From Imbricaverruca yamaguchii (lineage: Eukaryota; Arthropoda; Thecostraca; Neoverrucidae): 64,000 bases of DNA. Every line of letters starts with the position of its first letter. Positions within the stretch are counted from its first letter, which is position 1. This document shows, piece after piece, positions 35,411-46,705 of the stretch. The stretch covers positions 1,456,501 through 1,520,500 of the forward strand of contig JAOTOL010001551.1 in NCBI GenBank assembly GCA_034440575.1, read 5' to 3'. The notes beneath the pieces are model-generated. The model did not search any database, was not told the DNA's origin, and saw only the letters and a list, made by a program, of their open reading frames with translations. Position numbers and translations under genes: made by a program.

Positions 35411-35999
35411 AGCGGATGATTGCCTTTCTATGAGGCCAATTCTGTCTCGATTCCCATCGGCAGCTGCCCGGTGCCCCTCCGTCGTGTAATGAACGTCCCC
35501 CATGTGCCCTGTAATGGTACATGGGTCCGTCCCCCCTCTTCTCATCTCTCTGTCTATTTGTTTGTCCTTTATCTGTATTCGTCGCTATTCCGCCTCTTAA
35601 ATCTGTCTCCGTATCTTTGTTCTCTATCTACCTGTGATATTCGACTTCACGAATAGTTAGTTTGGTCTGTTCCTGAGGGTGAGGATAGTGGTGCTCTGTC
35701 ACCCGCTCGGCGCAATGCGATTAACACAACACAAATAACATCAGCCGAAACATGAACGAGGCAGGTTGACGTATGTCCAGCCGTGTGTAGGCACCGACGC
35801 TGGTGTGAATTAAACAATTTATCCCAGCTAAAATGATTCGCCCACTACTCCTCACCAAAATCTCCACATGGGCTCACCGTGGCTCACCAGCATGCGACAT
35901 TTTACCTGAATGTCTCTGATGCGAGCTTGAACGTACGGGCGAATGAGGTCCTCTTCGAGTGTACCCTTCACCCCCCCCCTATTGTGCATGCATCCACAG

Positions 36000-37960
36000 T
36001 GGCCAGTCTCGGGACGGTATCTGTCGTGACCGTCTGGAATGTTGTCACGCGGCTGGCTTTCGTGCGCACCATCCCCTCGCCGTCCGAGCGAGCGCTATTT
36101 GTTGCCTTCTATTTGTCGTCGCTATTCGTTGTCTCGTTGTCGCGGCAGCACTGGTGCTCTGGTGCCGCACCGTCGTACCTCCAGCACCTCAGTCGAGCTG
36201 GCCACCGTGCACCGCTTGACCTGTAGCCTGGCTGGTCGCGTTGGCCCCGCGCTGGCTGGGACCTCTTCGCCGTGGACTAGTTGTAGTTGTGGTCGCACGG
36301 TGCCAGCCCGACTGCCGGCGGAGGGGACGCCGCCCGCCGCTCACGCCTGGCGTGGCGGCTGCCTCGTGTTGTCGTAGTCGCTTCCTAGACTCAGTGTGAC
36401 CCCCACCTCACCTCGCCCCCGCCCCCGCCACAGCCAGCCATCGTTAGCACGCACCATGTCGCTGGGGCGTACTGTCGTCCCTGCGGCGTGTCCGTGCTGC
36501 CACCGTGCGGCGCCCCCGCTCACTCTCGCTTCCTCTGTCTGCCGCCAGGTGGGCTGGCGGGTCTAACGCTGACCGCAGTGCTGCGTGCATGTCTGCTGGC
36601 CGTGCTAGCCGTGGGCCTAGCATTTGTGCTGAGCAGTGGCGCGTTGCATGATGTCCTCCCCGTGTCGCTGGTCCATGGTAAAGCCGCCCGTGTCGGCTGG
36701 GGGTGTGACGGCCGGGGCGGTGCTGACCCCGGGCGCGCGCCCACTGCCGGGCGACCGTGTCGTGCGCGGGCGCTGTGGCGGTGCCGCCTCGGCACCGCCC
36801 ACTGCTGGGCGGGGCGACGCCGGAGCACTGTGGTGGGGGTTGTGGTGCTGGTGGTGGTGGTTCTTGTGTTGGCGCTGGAGGCAATACCGCTGTAGAGATG
36901 AATTCCCCCTTCCTCCTGTGTTGGCGTGGAGACCCGTGCGTGCCGCCTGTCGGGCGATTGCGGACGTCAGTTGTGTTTGGCCTTGTTTTCAGTGGGCGGG
37001 CAGGTGTGGCGGCCCGCCGCCGCGTCCCGTTCCTCCTCACTTGTGTCAAAGATCCCGCGCCGCGTACCGTCCGACCGGAGTGCCCCGGATACCCAGTCGT
37101 ACCCGGCGGCAGGCCCGCAGCGGCGCCCGCCCTCCCAGGCGGCGGCGCCGCGCACCTCTGTGTCGCCGCCGCGCCGCCAGGCGGCAGGCCGGGCGCCGGC
37201 GGTCGCGGTCAGTGGTGGTGTGCTGTGGCCGGGCGCCTCTGTCTCTTCCGCTGTGCGCTGACGGTGCGCGACCGGCGGCCGGCCTGCTTCCGGCCGCTGT
37301 GCCCGCCGAACAGCGGTGCGGGTTTCAGCTGTCGGCTGACGGGTGGCCCCGGGTAGGGCGCCGCCGGTCGCGTTCTCCGTCAGACGCTGGCACGGGCTGC
37401 GGCCGGGCAGTCCGGCGGTGGCGACGCCGTCCGCCTTCCTGTGTGGATGGAGCCGTCACCCGGCTGGTGCTGGTGGTGGCGTGTGTGCGTGTGTGTGACC
37501 TGTGAGCGGGCTGTGAGTCGTGCCGTGCCGTGCCGTGACGTGATGTGACGTGACCTGCGAGTGGTCGGTGGCGGCAGGTGAGACGTGCAGCATGAGGTGC
37601 ATGCCGCGGCAACGCCACTAGACGTCTACTCACAACTCCTTCCGCTTGACTCCGCGTGTGCGGTGTGGCTTGGTGTGCTCTGCGGCCCGTGGCTGTCCCA
37701 CCCGGCGGCGACGTGACGTCACACGGCAGCGGCACGTGACCGCTCGGTTTGTTGGTCACACCCAAAACGTCACGTCACGTGGTCGCCGCGTGGTCAGGCC
37801 GCGTGTCGCTTGCATGAGTGTTTCGCTGCCGATGTATTGTCGGGATCGTCCGTCTCGCACCGGCAAGATCTTCCGTGCGGGAAATATCGCGGTCGTTGTA
37901 CTTGCTGTGTACCGTAGCCAGTCTCAATCGTCGGTGTTTGCATCTCTAAGTTTGCTTGAA
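36000..37960. other. GC- and CpG-rich block inside the large intron
   Basis: Composition shifts abruptly to high GC with many CpG between AT-richer flanks. Several overlapping open frames exist on both strands (for example 36,636-37,505 +), as expected from low stop-codon frequency; none has a recognisable domain. The block may be a CpG-rich regulatory region, or only a compositional isochore. Confidence 0.45.
37529..37790. promoter_or_regulatory. Cluster of ACGTCA / CACGTG sites
   Basis: The stretch holds a full CRE palindrome TGACGTCA near 37710, E-boxes CACGTG near 37731 and 37776, and repeated GTGACGTG / ACGTCACGTCACGTGG. Such density is compatible with CREB/ATF and bHLH binding at an internal promoter or enhancer of the giant gene. 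No TATA box or initiator is convincing. Confidence 0.35.
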
Positions 37961-38001
37961 TCTTTTAATCTTCTATTATAAAATTGTGGTTATATAATGA
38001 A

Positions 38002-38026
38002 TGAATATATATATATATATATATTA
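38002..38026. repeat. (AT)n microsatellite
   Basis: About 12 consecutive AT dinucleotides in an AT-rich stretch. No associated gene. Confidence 0.9.
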
Positions 38027-38453
38027 CATATGCTTTGTGGAATGTGCAATTAGTATAATAATGTATAAATTTAATTTGGCCGTTGGCGAGTTCGAAAACG
38101 TACCGCCTCTTGAGCTTGCCTGGCGTGTGTAGTTTCGGCTGGAGAATGTCGTGACGGTAGCTCGCCGCTGGTGATGACCTCTGACCTGTGTGACGCGGGC
38201 CACGGCCGAGTGTGAAGTGGCTGTTGGCTGTACTTTCAGGCGTCCCCGCGTCGGAGTCACCACAAATGTTTTCAGAGCTCGTAGAGGGCACCTCCGGCTC
38301 AGGACCGACACTCAGAAGGTGGGTCGGGTCAGGGACCGAACGACACCTGAGTGGGTCGTGTTGGAATACCCGCCGGCGCTTTGGCGGTGGGTCTGGCAAG
38401 TCGGTGACCGAAGCTGGGAAGGGTTTTGTCGAGTGGAGCGTGGTTTCGGTTCA

Positions 38454-38548
38454 TGGTCACACGGAGTTGTTTGTGGCTCAAGCTTCATCCAGTAAGCCCA
38501 TGGTCACACGGAGTTGTTTGTGGCTCAAGCTTCATCCAGTAAGCCCAT
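38454..38548 (+). repeat. Exact 47-bp tandem duplication
   Basis: A segment beginning TGGTCACACGGAGTTGTTTG and ending AGTAAGCCCA occurs twice back to back without change. It is a recent duplication in intronic DNA. Confidence 0.85.
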
Positions 38549-38689
38549 TACTAGACACCTGGGAGGTTGTGCTGGTCAGCAACCGAGCCTCGGGTGGTAG
38601 GTCATGTGGCACGAACAGTGACCAGTGAGCTCGCCAGTTACCTCGCACTGTTTGTCGTGAGCTCGTGCCTTCGCCCACTGCCCTGTACT

Positions 38690-39325
38690 GACAGTGATTC
38701 CCGATCCTCTTCCCCAGTCACCTTCCCCGCTCACTTTCCATGAATTCCCTTTCCCGGATCCATCACCCGGTCCCTTCCGCGGTGTGCTTCTTCCGTTCCC
38801 GTTTCGGTTCCTTTCCCCGATCTCCCTTCCAGGTCGGATTCCTCGTCCCCATTATCGGCTCCTTTCCCGGTCGCCTCCTCTGGTCCCCCTTCCCGATTCC
38901 CCTCCCAGGTCCCGGACCCACCCCCTGTCGACGTCCCCGGGTCCATTTTATCTGACCCCATCCTCGATCGAATTCCTTTCCCCGCCCTCCCCCCGAGGTC
39001 CCCTTCGCGATCTAATTGCCTGGTCCCCTTCCTCTTTGGAATCGCTTTCTCGGCATTTTCCTCGGCGTTCTTTCATTGTCATCTTCCCGGTCCACTCCGT
39101 CGGTGCCATTTCTCTTCCATGGTCCCTCTGCCCGTCCCTTCCCCCAATTTGGACCTCTTCCTGCTCTTCCCTGGTCCCGCCTCCAGTTCCTTCCGCGGTG
39201 TGCTTTACCTGGCCCATTTTCGGTTCCCTTCCCCGATCTCTTTTACCGGTCCCCTTACCAGGTCCGTTTCTCTGTCCTCATTCTCGGCCCCTTTCCCGCG
39301 TCCCCCCCCCCCACACACACACACA
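38690..39325 (+). repeat. Long polypyrimidine tract with degenerate CCCGGTTCC repeats
   Basis: About 640 bp of C/T-rich sequence with recurring TTCCCGG, CCCCGATC and CCGCGGTGTGCTT words, ending in C(9) and (CA)n. Several frames stay open only because of composition. It may represent an eroded minisatellite. Confidence 0.75.
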
Positions 39326-40358
39326 AAATGTTCAGCCAGAAGCGCCCGTGGAAAGGAAAGGCGCCCCACGGGAAGGCTTGAGTGCACCTCGTTCAAATGT
39401 TTCCAGCCAGAGTACTCGCCCTCCCCAATAACAATGACAATGCTATGTTCGTAGCCGAGTTGCATTGGTTTTCTCCATTAATGTCCCTGAAACCAACACG
39501 CCTGAGTAGTGTTCCTCTTCAATGTCATCCAGTTCAATCCCCATTGTATGTCTAAATGTCCAACCTCCAAACCGCAAATGCGTTGCACTTACCACAGCTG
39601 AAATGCATCTGCCGTTTATTGGTGCCTTCTTTGGGTCGTCTATGTTTATCCGAATATTGCTAGACTCATGTTAACCATTCCTATCGGTTCGATGACCTGC
39701 CCTGAACAGCTGTGCAGGAGCTACTCATGCCTATTTAGTAATTATTCTCAGTTTTTGTCTTGCTAGGATCAGCCCATCTAAGGCAACTATGTCTAGTTCC
39801 CCGAATTATGTTGAAGAAATGTCTGTTTTCCACAAAAACCTTGGCTAACCTATTATTAACAACTAAGGCCATAAAGTACCACTCATTACTCGCCGCATGA
39901 AACCTATTTTGTACCTCCGGGCTCGGGTTCCATTTACTTAAAGCTAATCTAGAACCACCGCACCATCCGCTGTCCGCTGCCATTCCTGGCAAGGGCGGAT
40001 ACGTGGATGCATGTGGCTCTCCAGGGCGGGGAATGGAACGCCTCCAGGAAGGCTCGTGTGTACCCGTCCCATCTCAGCGGAGGATTTGTTCAGGCGGTCT
40101 CTCCCTTTAGCGGAAAATGCGCGTCTCGCCCGCTGCACTAACGCTACCTACACTGGGTTCTCAGTCCCTGGTGCAGCTTTCGTCAGTCCTTCCTCAATCC
40201 CCGGAGTAGCTCCGCCCCCCCCTCCCCACACGCCGCAGTCTTCAGAGTAGCTCCGGCCAGTCCTCCCGAACTACTCGGAGCAACCCGATCGGGTCGGTCT
40301 GGAATAAGACCAGAACCGTGAATGATTTGTCGGACCCCCGCCCGTCCTGCTTCATCTT

Positions 40359-40468
40359 CACTGGATCCTGTCTGGTCTTCATTGACCCTGTCTGGTCTGC
40401 ATTGACCCTGTCTGGTCTTCATTGACCCTGTCTGGCCTTCATTGACCCTGTCTAGTCTTAATTGACCA
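40359..40468 (+). repeat. 20-bp tandem repeat, ~5.5 copies
   Basis: The unit CATTGACCCTGTCTGGTCTT repeats with few changes; a lone extra copy lies at ~40,531. It ends about 150 bp upstream of the terminal exon's acceptor. Confidence 0.9.
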
Positions 40469-40622
40469 TGGACGCTAAATGATCACGCTTTGGTCGAAGC
40501 GCCCTTAAACTCAAATAACTAAGTCTTAATTGACCCTGTCTGACCCCCACTGACTAATGTCCATGTCTGTTTGCTACTGACCCCAGCGCCGACCTGGGCT
40601 GACCGCTGTGTGCCGCCGGCAG

Positions 40623-40758
40623 GACGGTCCGCACAGAGACCCGCACCGAGACGACGTTTGACGACGCGGGCCGGCCGGTGACGCGCACTGTCACGGAGCG
40701 CGTCACCACCGACGCCGACGGCACCGAGACCCGCCAGACGGTCGAGACCGAGGACTGA
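40623..40758 (+). CDS. Terminal coding exon of the giant gene
   Basis: After a CTGTGTGCCGCCGGCAG acceptor the sequence encodes about 45 residues, TVRTETRTET...DDAGRPVTRTVTERV...DADGTETRQTVETED, and ends with TGA at 40756-40758. The pattern (Thr/Arg/Val strands around DAGRP and DADGT turns) continues the style of the PDG repeats and of the TQTVTVTQTQ end of giant exon 2, so it is assigned to the same gene. Phase is unresolved: the strong donor at 27759 fits an internal AG at 40636 in frame, while the acceptor at 40622 fits the weaker donor at 27637. An unseen intervening exon would also solve it. Confidence 0.6.
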
Positions 40759-41945
40759 GGACTGAGGACTGAGGCGACACGCGCACACCGTGCCGTCGCG
40801 ACAGCGGCGAACACCGGCGCCCGCAGCCGCATCCACAGCGCGTGCCACTCTGCCACGGCGGCCGTCCACTCTGCTGGGCGCCCGAGAGAGAGAGTTGGCA
40901 GTCGGCCGCGGACGTGTGCGATCGCGGCGCGCCGCTCGTCGCCGTCTGCGAGCGGCCGTGCGCCTCTGGGCGAGTGGGAGTGGAGTGGAGTGGAGTGGAG
41001 TGGAAGTGGGAGTGGGAGTGCGTGTGGCGGACGTGCGCGTCCGGCCGGGGCGAAGGCGCCGCTTCCCGGCGAAGTGTCGGTTGTACTCGCGTGACGTGTG
41101 ACGTGTCGACCGCACCGGCTGCGGACCCAGCCGATGTAGCGGTTGTGCTTCTTTTGTTACATATACGCTGGTTTTTTCTGTTTGCATAAGGAACAATTGT
41201 CGCCGTGACAGGAGGGCGGCGCTGGTCCGCGGCCGGCCGCTGCTCGAGCAGGTGGCCCAACGGACCAGCGGCGCGCCTGACTCCCGGCACGGCTTGGGTG
41301 CGGGGCGTCTGGGCCCCACCGCTTCGCGCCGCCGCACCACCCAGCCCCGTCTCGTGCTGGCGATCGAAACAAGACCGGCGACCGGCTGTCTGCGACTGGC
41401 TGGCTGACACGCTACGTGTTCTAGTCAACTGTAGCCCGATGTCTGAGGAGCGTCTGAACGTCGGCGAAGGCGCGCGCGCGCGGGAGTCTCGCCTCTTGTT
41501 ATTTTCACGAAGACTGTGGTGTGAGCGCGGTGGTGGTCAATTGAGGGACGCGAGCGTCGGCCTTTCTGTAACGTGAACGCATTGTGCCGAGGGCCACTTT
41601 GGCGTGCGCTCGGTCGTGCCAGCTGCTTTGGGCTTTGATTACGTCTGTTGTTACATGCACGTGCCCGGCGGCAGTGGCGGCGGGGCGGCGGCGCGTGGCG
41701 GCTTGCCCCCGCGTCGCGCCGCGCGTCCGGCCGCGCCGCGCCGCGATGTACATATACCCGTGTGCTATTTGGCTTCGAACACTAGAGCGTCGCGAGGGCA
41801 GCTTGGGAGTGTGGCCGGCGCGTGGCGCGGCGGCAGGCCGGCCTCACCAGGGCCCCGAGGCCGGCCGGCCGCCGCGCCGCGCCGCCGGTCGCCGCCGCGG
41901 CGCTCCTGCGCCAATTATGCCAATAAATAATAATAATAAATATCG
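40759..41945 (+). other. Probable 3'UTR, GC-rich
   Basis: Following the TGA there is about 1.2 kb of GC-rich DNA with a GTGGA/GGGAGT microsatellite at 40,977-41,020 and no supported gene. It ends where composition drops and poly(A) signals appear. Confidence 0.45.
41922..41940 (+). terminator. Poly(A) signals
   Basis: AATAAA occurs at 41922-41927 and again at 41935-41940 in an AATAATAATAAATA stretch, the first AT-rich sequence after the terminal exon. This suits a cleavage site shortly downstream. Confidence 0.5.
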
Positions 41946-42164
41946 GCGCTTTGCCCGCTCCGCCGCCAGCGCGATGGATGAGATGGGAAGACATATACGT
42001 CGTGGATACATACATGCATATATACGCTTAGATGCAGACACATTGGACACAGATGTCCAACCCATGGGACCTTACTTTTATTATAGCTTTAGGCATATAC
42101 AGATAGGGTGCAAATCAACTTACGGCTCACTGTTCACCTGTTTTGTTCTTGCAAGTAGGGCTCA

Positions 42165-43260
42165 CCACTAGAACGAATAAAGTGTACATTCCGAGACCCA
42201 AACCACACAAACATTCAAGGCGACGATCACAAACCAACCACACCATGCCCACTCTCACCATCAGACTACTGCCCCACAATACACCAGGCAATCAACAAAC
42301 ATGGGACACAGCAATCACCCAACTACACGAAGTACACCAAAAACATGAACTCTGGCTCACTAAACAAAAACACCAGACAAAAAGAACGCACACTAACACG
42401 ATAACGCCTCGGACACAATGCACTTACGCACTCCTACCTCATACAACAACGCCCACGACCACAATGCACAACACATCAACGAACACTCACAATCAAACAC
42501 ATACTCATCTACTGCACTAAATACAACACCGAAAGACAACCTACCATAGACTACTGCAACACGAACAACACCCCACTAGACATCACCACACTCCTCAACG
42601 ACGACCATCCAACATTACACGAACACCTCTTCCATTTTCTCGCTTCCACACGCTTACTCGATGAACTATGAAAAAAATGCAAAAAGGATTGGGAAAAGAA
42701 AAGAATAGAAAAGAGTAAAAATAAAAACATGCGTTAAAAAGAAAAACAGAAAATCAACAAAAAGCTACAAAAATGGAGAAGATAAGAAAAAAACACTAAC
42801 CCCAGACGGCACTAACGTTCTTGCAATACTTAAAACTAGCGATGACCCGACCACAATCCCCCACCCCTAAACTACACCCCGACCCCAAGTTGGCACCGCC
42901 CGGACTGGCACATCTTCTCTTCCGCACCAGCTTCAGCCTCGACCAGAATCACCATCTCATCTCACTACAAGCCAACTATCTCTACGCTTCAAACTTCAAG
43001 ACGACTCAGCTCTACCTCGACTCACCTCAACAGGCCAGCTACATTCTTCTTCGTTCACTCTTATCCTCACCACGATGCTCCTCATACCCGTTCACCCCCG
43101 CCAAAAACCAGCACAAATCTCTAACACCACAAACTCCCGCCCGGAAACAGCAGACACCACCGCACGGTGGTAGGATGGAAATACATTGCCGACAGACAGC
43201 CTATCCACCAGCCAGGGTCCCGAGAATGGCTATGTCAGTTATTTAGCCACACTGCCACAG
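42165..43260 (+). other. G-depleted, A/C-rich block of unknown origin
   Basis: For about 1.1 kb G makes up only a small minority of + strand bases while A and C dominate, with an A-rich core at 42,665-42,800. Two open frames (42,143-42,520 and 42,821-43,246) encode His/Thr/Pro-rich and Leu/Ser/Pro-rich proteins with no recognised domain. The skew starts close after GAACGAATAAAG and fades before the LINE. It may be the remnant of a strongly strand-biased element; no family is recognised. Confidence 0.5.
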
Positions 43261-43496
43261 AAAAATGCATCATCAAAAGATAACGGCAGCCACACTAACC
43301 ATAGCAAAACGCCGGAAACTGAGATAGGAAAAGAAGAGACGAGAAAGCACAAGGACAGACAAGAAGAGAACAAGTAGCAATTGGAAGCAAGAATTGCTAC
43401 TACTCGCCACATACTCATTCATAATGCGACATGAAGTTCTTGTTCATAGCTTATATATATAATATATTGTTACACAAAATACGTGCACAAAATACA

Positions 43497-46400
43497 TGTG
43501 CCCCTTCTCCGAGAAAGGGTGCATGTGTTAGACAAAGTAAGCTTGAATATCCTTCACGGAAACTAGGCAATGGGGTGGGGAGGGATGAAGTGGGATATGC
43601 CAATATCAATCTCAGGGATATGCCAATAGTGACAGCCAAGGCAATAGAACCACAAAGTCAGCAAATAGGGATAGCGGTAGTTCAAGGAGGCAGAGTGGCA
43701 GTTCATCCAGCGATGAAATAGCTCCTCAGCATGGAAAATCCAAAGGTGTCTATGGAATATATGTTAAGTGTATGATGCTTAATGCTCAGAGTATTCGATC
43801 CAAATTCGATTAGTTCAAGTGTTATGTTGCTGAGGAGGAAGCAGATTTGGTTTACATTACTGAGACATGGGTCAGTAAGGGGTATTTGGGGGTAACTTGC
43901 AGGACTATGAGATCCGGGGATGGAATATGTTTTCGTGCAATATGGGTCCAGCAGTGAAAGGGGGGGGGGGTTAATGCTCTATGTGAATAGCTTATTCAGT
44001 TCTCAAAAAGTAGCAGATGTGGTAAAGCATGTGTGTGTTGGTTGGTTATTTGGGTCGGGCGCATCGACTGCGTTGGTCAACATCGCCCATAAACATGTGT
44101 GTGGGGACCATTTGGCTTGATGTCGCTGTGAGAAAAGGCAACAGCATTAAACTGAGGATAAGAGCTTTGTACCGATCAGGAACCCTGCCACATTATCAGC
44201 AACTGGAGCTTGATGATGTGATTTACGAGGAAATCAGTAGAAACTTTCAGAGGAAATAATGCGCTATTCTTGGTGACTTTAATGTAAAAGGATATGAAAA
44301 TGTTGGTGTTGGCTCCCCATCGTGCAAAATATTTAGGAAATTCCTTGAAAAGAACCTGTTCCTATAGCAGTATGTAACGGAATCTACCAGGCAGGGCTCA
44401 TTCTTGGACCTTGTTTTCTCATATTTAAGTGACTTAGTTCAAGACTTGACCGTAGGAGAAATTCTGGGAAGAAGTGACCACAACATAGTTAGGTTCAAGG
44501 CACATGTACTGGGAACCATTAAGGATAATTTTGTAAAGGTTCCTAAATTCAACAGACCAGACCGATTGCATGAGAGCAGCTTTAAGTGCCATAAGATGGG
44601 AAGAATAATTGCACAATTTAAATGCCTGAAATGTGGGGAAGAAATCAAATCTTGAAGGAAATTCAGATTAGACACGTCCCAAAAGCATAGGCGCAAAAGA
44701 AGGGTAGGAAAGCCAGCACGTATTGCCCCATACTTGATGAAAGCAATGAAGGCTAGGAAAGCTGCATTTAGAGTGCTCAAGGAAGATTCAAATATCGCAG
44801 ATCTAAGGTCGTATCAAAAAGTCAGGCAAAGCGAGCAAAACAGTATAGCAAGATAAGCAAAACGAGCAAGTCGTATCAAAAAGGCCCTGTGAAGCAAAAA
44901 GAGCAGAGCAACAAAGCGAACAAAAGAAGTGGATTTGGCTAGGAACTGTAATGGGGACAGCAAAAGGTTATTTAGCTTCTACAAGCTGAGTAAATTTTCC
45001 AGCGCAATTTGTCCACTGGAAGTAAATCGGACTATATTGGGTGAGGATGGTGAGATAGCTGTGGAGCTGAGCAAGCAGTTTAAATCAGTGGTTACATTGG
45101 AAGATTGACTAATCTGCCAACTGTACACCACAGATCAGCGACAGATGATCGAATAAACGATGTTGATTTCATTGATAGTGATGTTTTTAATCATATCAGG
45201 AAAATCAAGCATAACAAAACACCAGGGTCTGATGAAATGTATGCTAGGGTATTGCGGGAAGCTGAAAAGGAACTGGCATTTTCACTTAGTGCAATATTTT
45301 GTAGATCAATTTCACAAAATGAAATTCCAACAGTTTGGAAAAGGGTAAATGTAGGTCATGTTCTCAAGAAAGGAGAAAGAAGGAAGATTGAAAGCTATAG
45401 GCCAGCAAGCTTCACATTCCTAGTCTGCAAGGTACTCTAATCAATTATCAAGGATAGAATAGTTATCTGGAAGGAAACAGATGGATTCACGATACTCAAC
45501 ATGGGTTTAGAAAAGGGCGATCGCGTCTCACAAATTTCATGGACTTTTTTAATTTCACCACGGAACTATTTGATCAAGAAAATCAGGTTAATGTAGCATA
45601 CTTTGACTTTAGTGAGACCTTTGACAAGGTACCCCACAAGCGGTTGATGATGCAGCTTCAGGTCCATGGGATTGCAGGTAGCATCCTAAAGTGGATAGAG
45701 TTGTGGCTTTCAAACAGACAGCAGAGAGTGATGCTAAATGGTACAAAGTCATCATGACAAAATGTTCTTTCGTGGAGTCCCCTAAGGGTCAGTACTGGGG
45801 CCACTACTGTTCATTCTACTTGTAAATAGCATTGAAAGTGGCCTAAGCAGTAAGGTTTTGAAATTTGCGGACAATTTGAAGGTCTTTGGGGCAATAACAG
45901 GTCAAAGTGAGCATATCTCGCTGACTTAGACGAACTTGTGAAGTGGTCCGAAGAATGGCAAATGAAATTACATTTTGATAAGTGCAAAAGCATGTATGTA
46001 GGTAGGCAGCATATGAAGGCTCCATACTTGATGGGTGAACAAGTGCTATCGGCGACTCAGCAGGAGATGGACTTGGTGCTATTCTGAACACAAAACTGGG
46101 AGCATCAGAACAGACCAAGAAACCAGGAAGAAGGCACTGAGAATGCCTTGGGCAATAATTAGGAATGTATCACACAGAAGTGAGGCATGTGGAAGTTTTA
46201 TGTGCACTGCCACCATTTGAAAAACCCAAAATTTTTAAAAAAAAAAAATATTTTTTTATTTAAAAAAGGCTCAAAAAGGTTAATGAACGGGATTGAAGAA
46301 ATTGAATGTTTTCACTTAGATATGGAAAGTTGAGGGGAGATCTGATTGAGGTCTCGAAATTTGTTCATAGTTATGAGAATGAGTATATCAGGGAAATGCT

Positions 46401-46705
46401 TGAGTTTAACAGAAATAGTGCAATTGGAGGTCATCAATTCAAAATTAAAGTTAACCACAGCAGGACAAGGTTAAGACAGTCTTCACCAACAGGGTAGTAA
46501 AACCCCGCAACCAGCTGCGAAAAACCATTGTCAGTAGGAGCACATTGAACATCATTAAAAACACCATCGGCAATTATTATATGAATAGAGGGGTTGCACT
46601 TCAGTATTCCAGGGAGGGCCGGTCGACAGATTTCGTGGGCAATTGGTTGAGTGTCCAAGGTGCAACCAAGAAGGGCCCTTGTGACTCATAGTTGCACTGA
46701 TATTT
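43497..46705 (+). mobile_element. CR1-like non-LTR retrotransposon, 5'-truncated and decayed (copy 1)
   Basis: The copy starts within the end of ORF1 (homology to 60,065 onwards of copy 2), continues through the endonuclease N-terminus (MLNAQSIRSKFD, ~43,771) and the reverse transcriptase: WKRVNVGHVLKKGERRKIES near 45,335, YFDFSETFDKVPHKRL near 45,600, WIELWLSNRQQRVMLNG near 45,690, then KFADNLKVFG near 45,860. The catalytic FADD is changed to FADN, and many stops and frameshifts occur, so it is dead. The C-terminal RGDLIEV block is at ~46,335. The 3' end is a TTATGTC microsatellite, as CR1-clade elements often have. Confidence 0.85.
44026..44100 (+). mobile_element. SINE tail fragment inserted in LINE copy 1
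   Basis: Relative to LINE copy 2, about 65 extra bases appear here: GTTGGTTGGTTATTTGGGTC then GGGCGCATCGACTGCGTTGG. They are flanked by near-identical AAGCATGTGTGT and AAACATGTGTGT, a target-site duplication of about 12 bp. The insert matches the SINE tail seen at 35,340, 51,040 and 53,200. Confidence 0.65.

Larger units (their letters stand above)
27760..40622 (+). other. Large intron (~12.9 kb) before the terminal exon
   Basis: It runs from the GTATCG donor at 27760 to the acceptor GCCGCCGGCAG at 40612-40622. It contains a CT-rich microsatellite, three minisatellites, a hAT-like MITE, SINE tail fragments, a GC-rich block and an extended polypyrimidine tract. The stretches 27,873-29,020, 29,816-30,960, 31,265-33,335 (apart from a hairpin), 33,610-35,330, 35,415-35,990 and 39,330-40,355 show no convincing gene. 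Short ORFs there have no recognisable domain. Additional small exons may be hidden, because the phase of the visible donor does not match the first acceptor. Confidence 0.55.

Noticed and set aside
36636..37505. 289-codon + strand ORF and overlapping frames
   Set aside because: GC-rich block with few stops on both strands; composition-driven, no domain or splice support.
38694..39431. 245-codon Pro/Ser-rich ORF
   Set aside because: Translation of a polypyrimidine tract; open in more than one frame.
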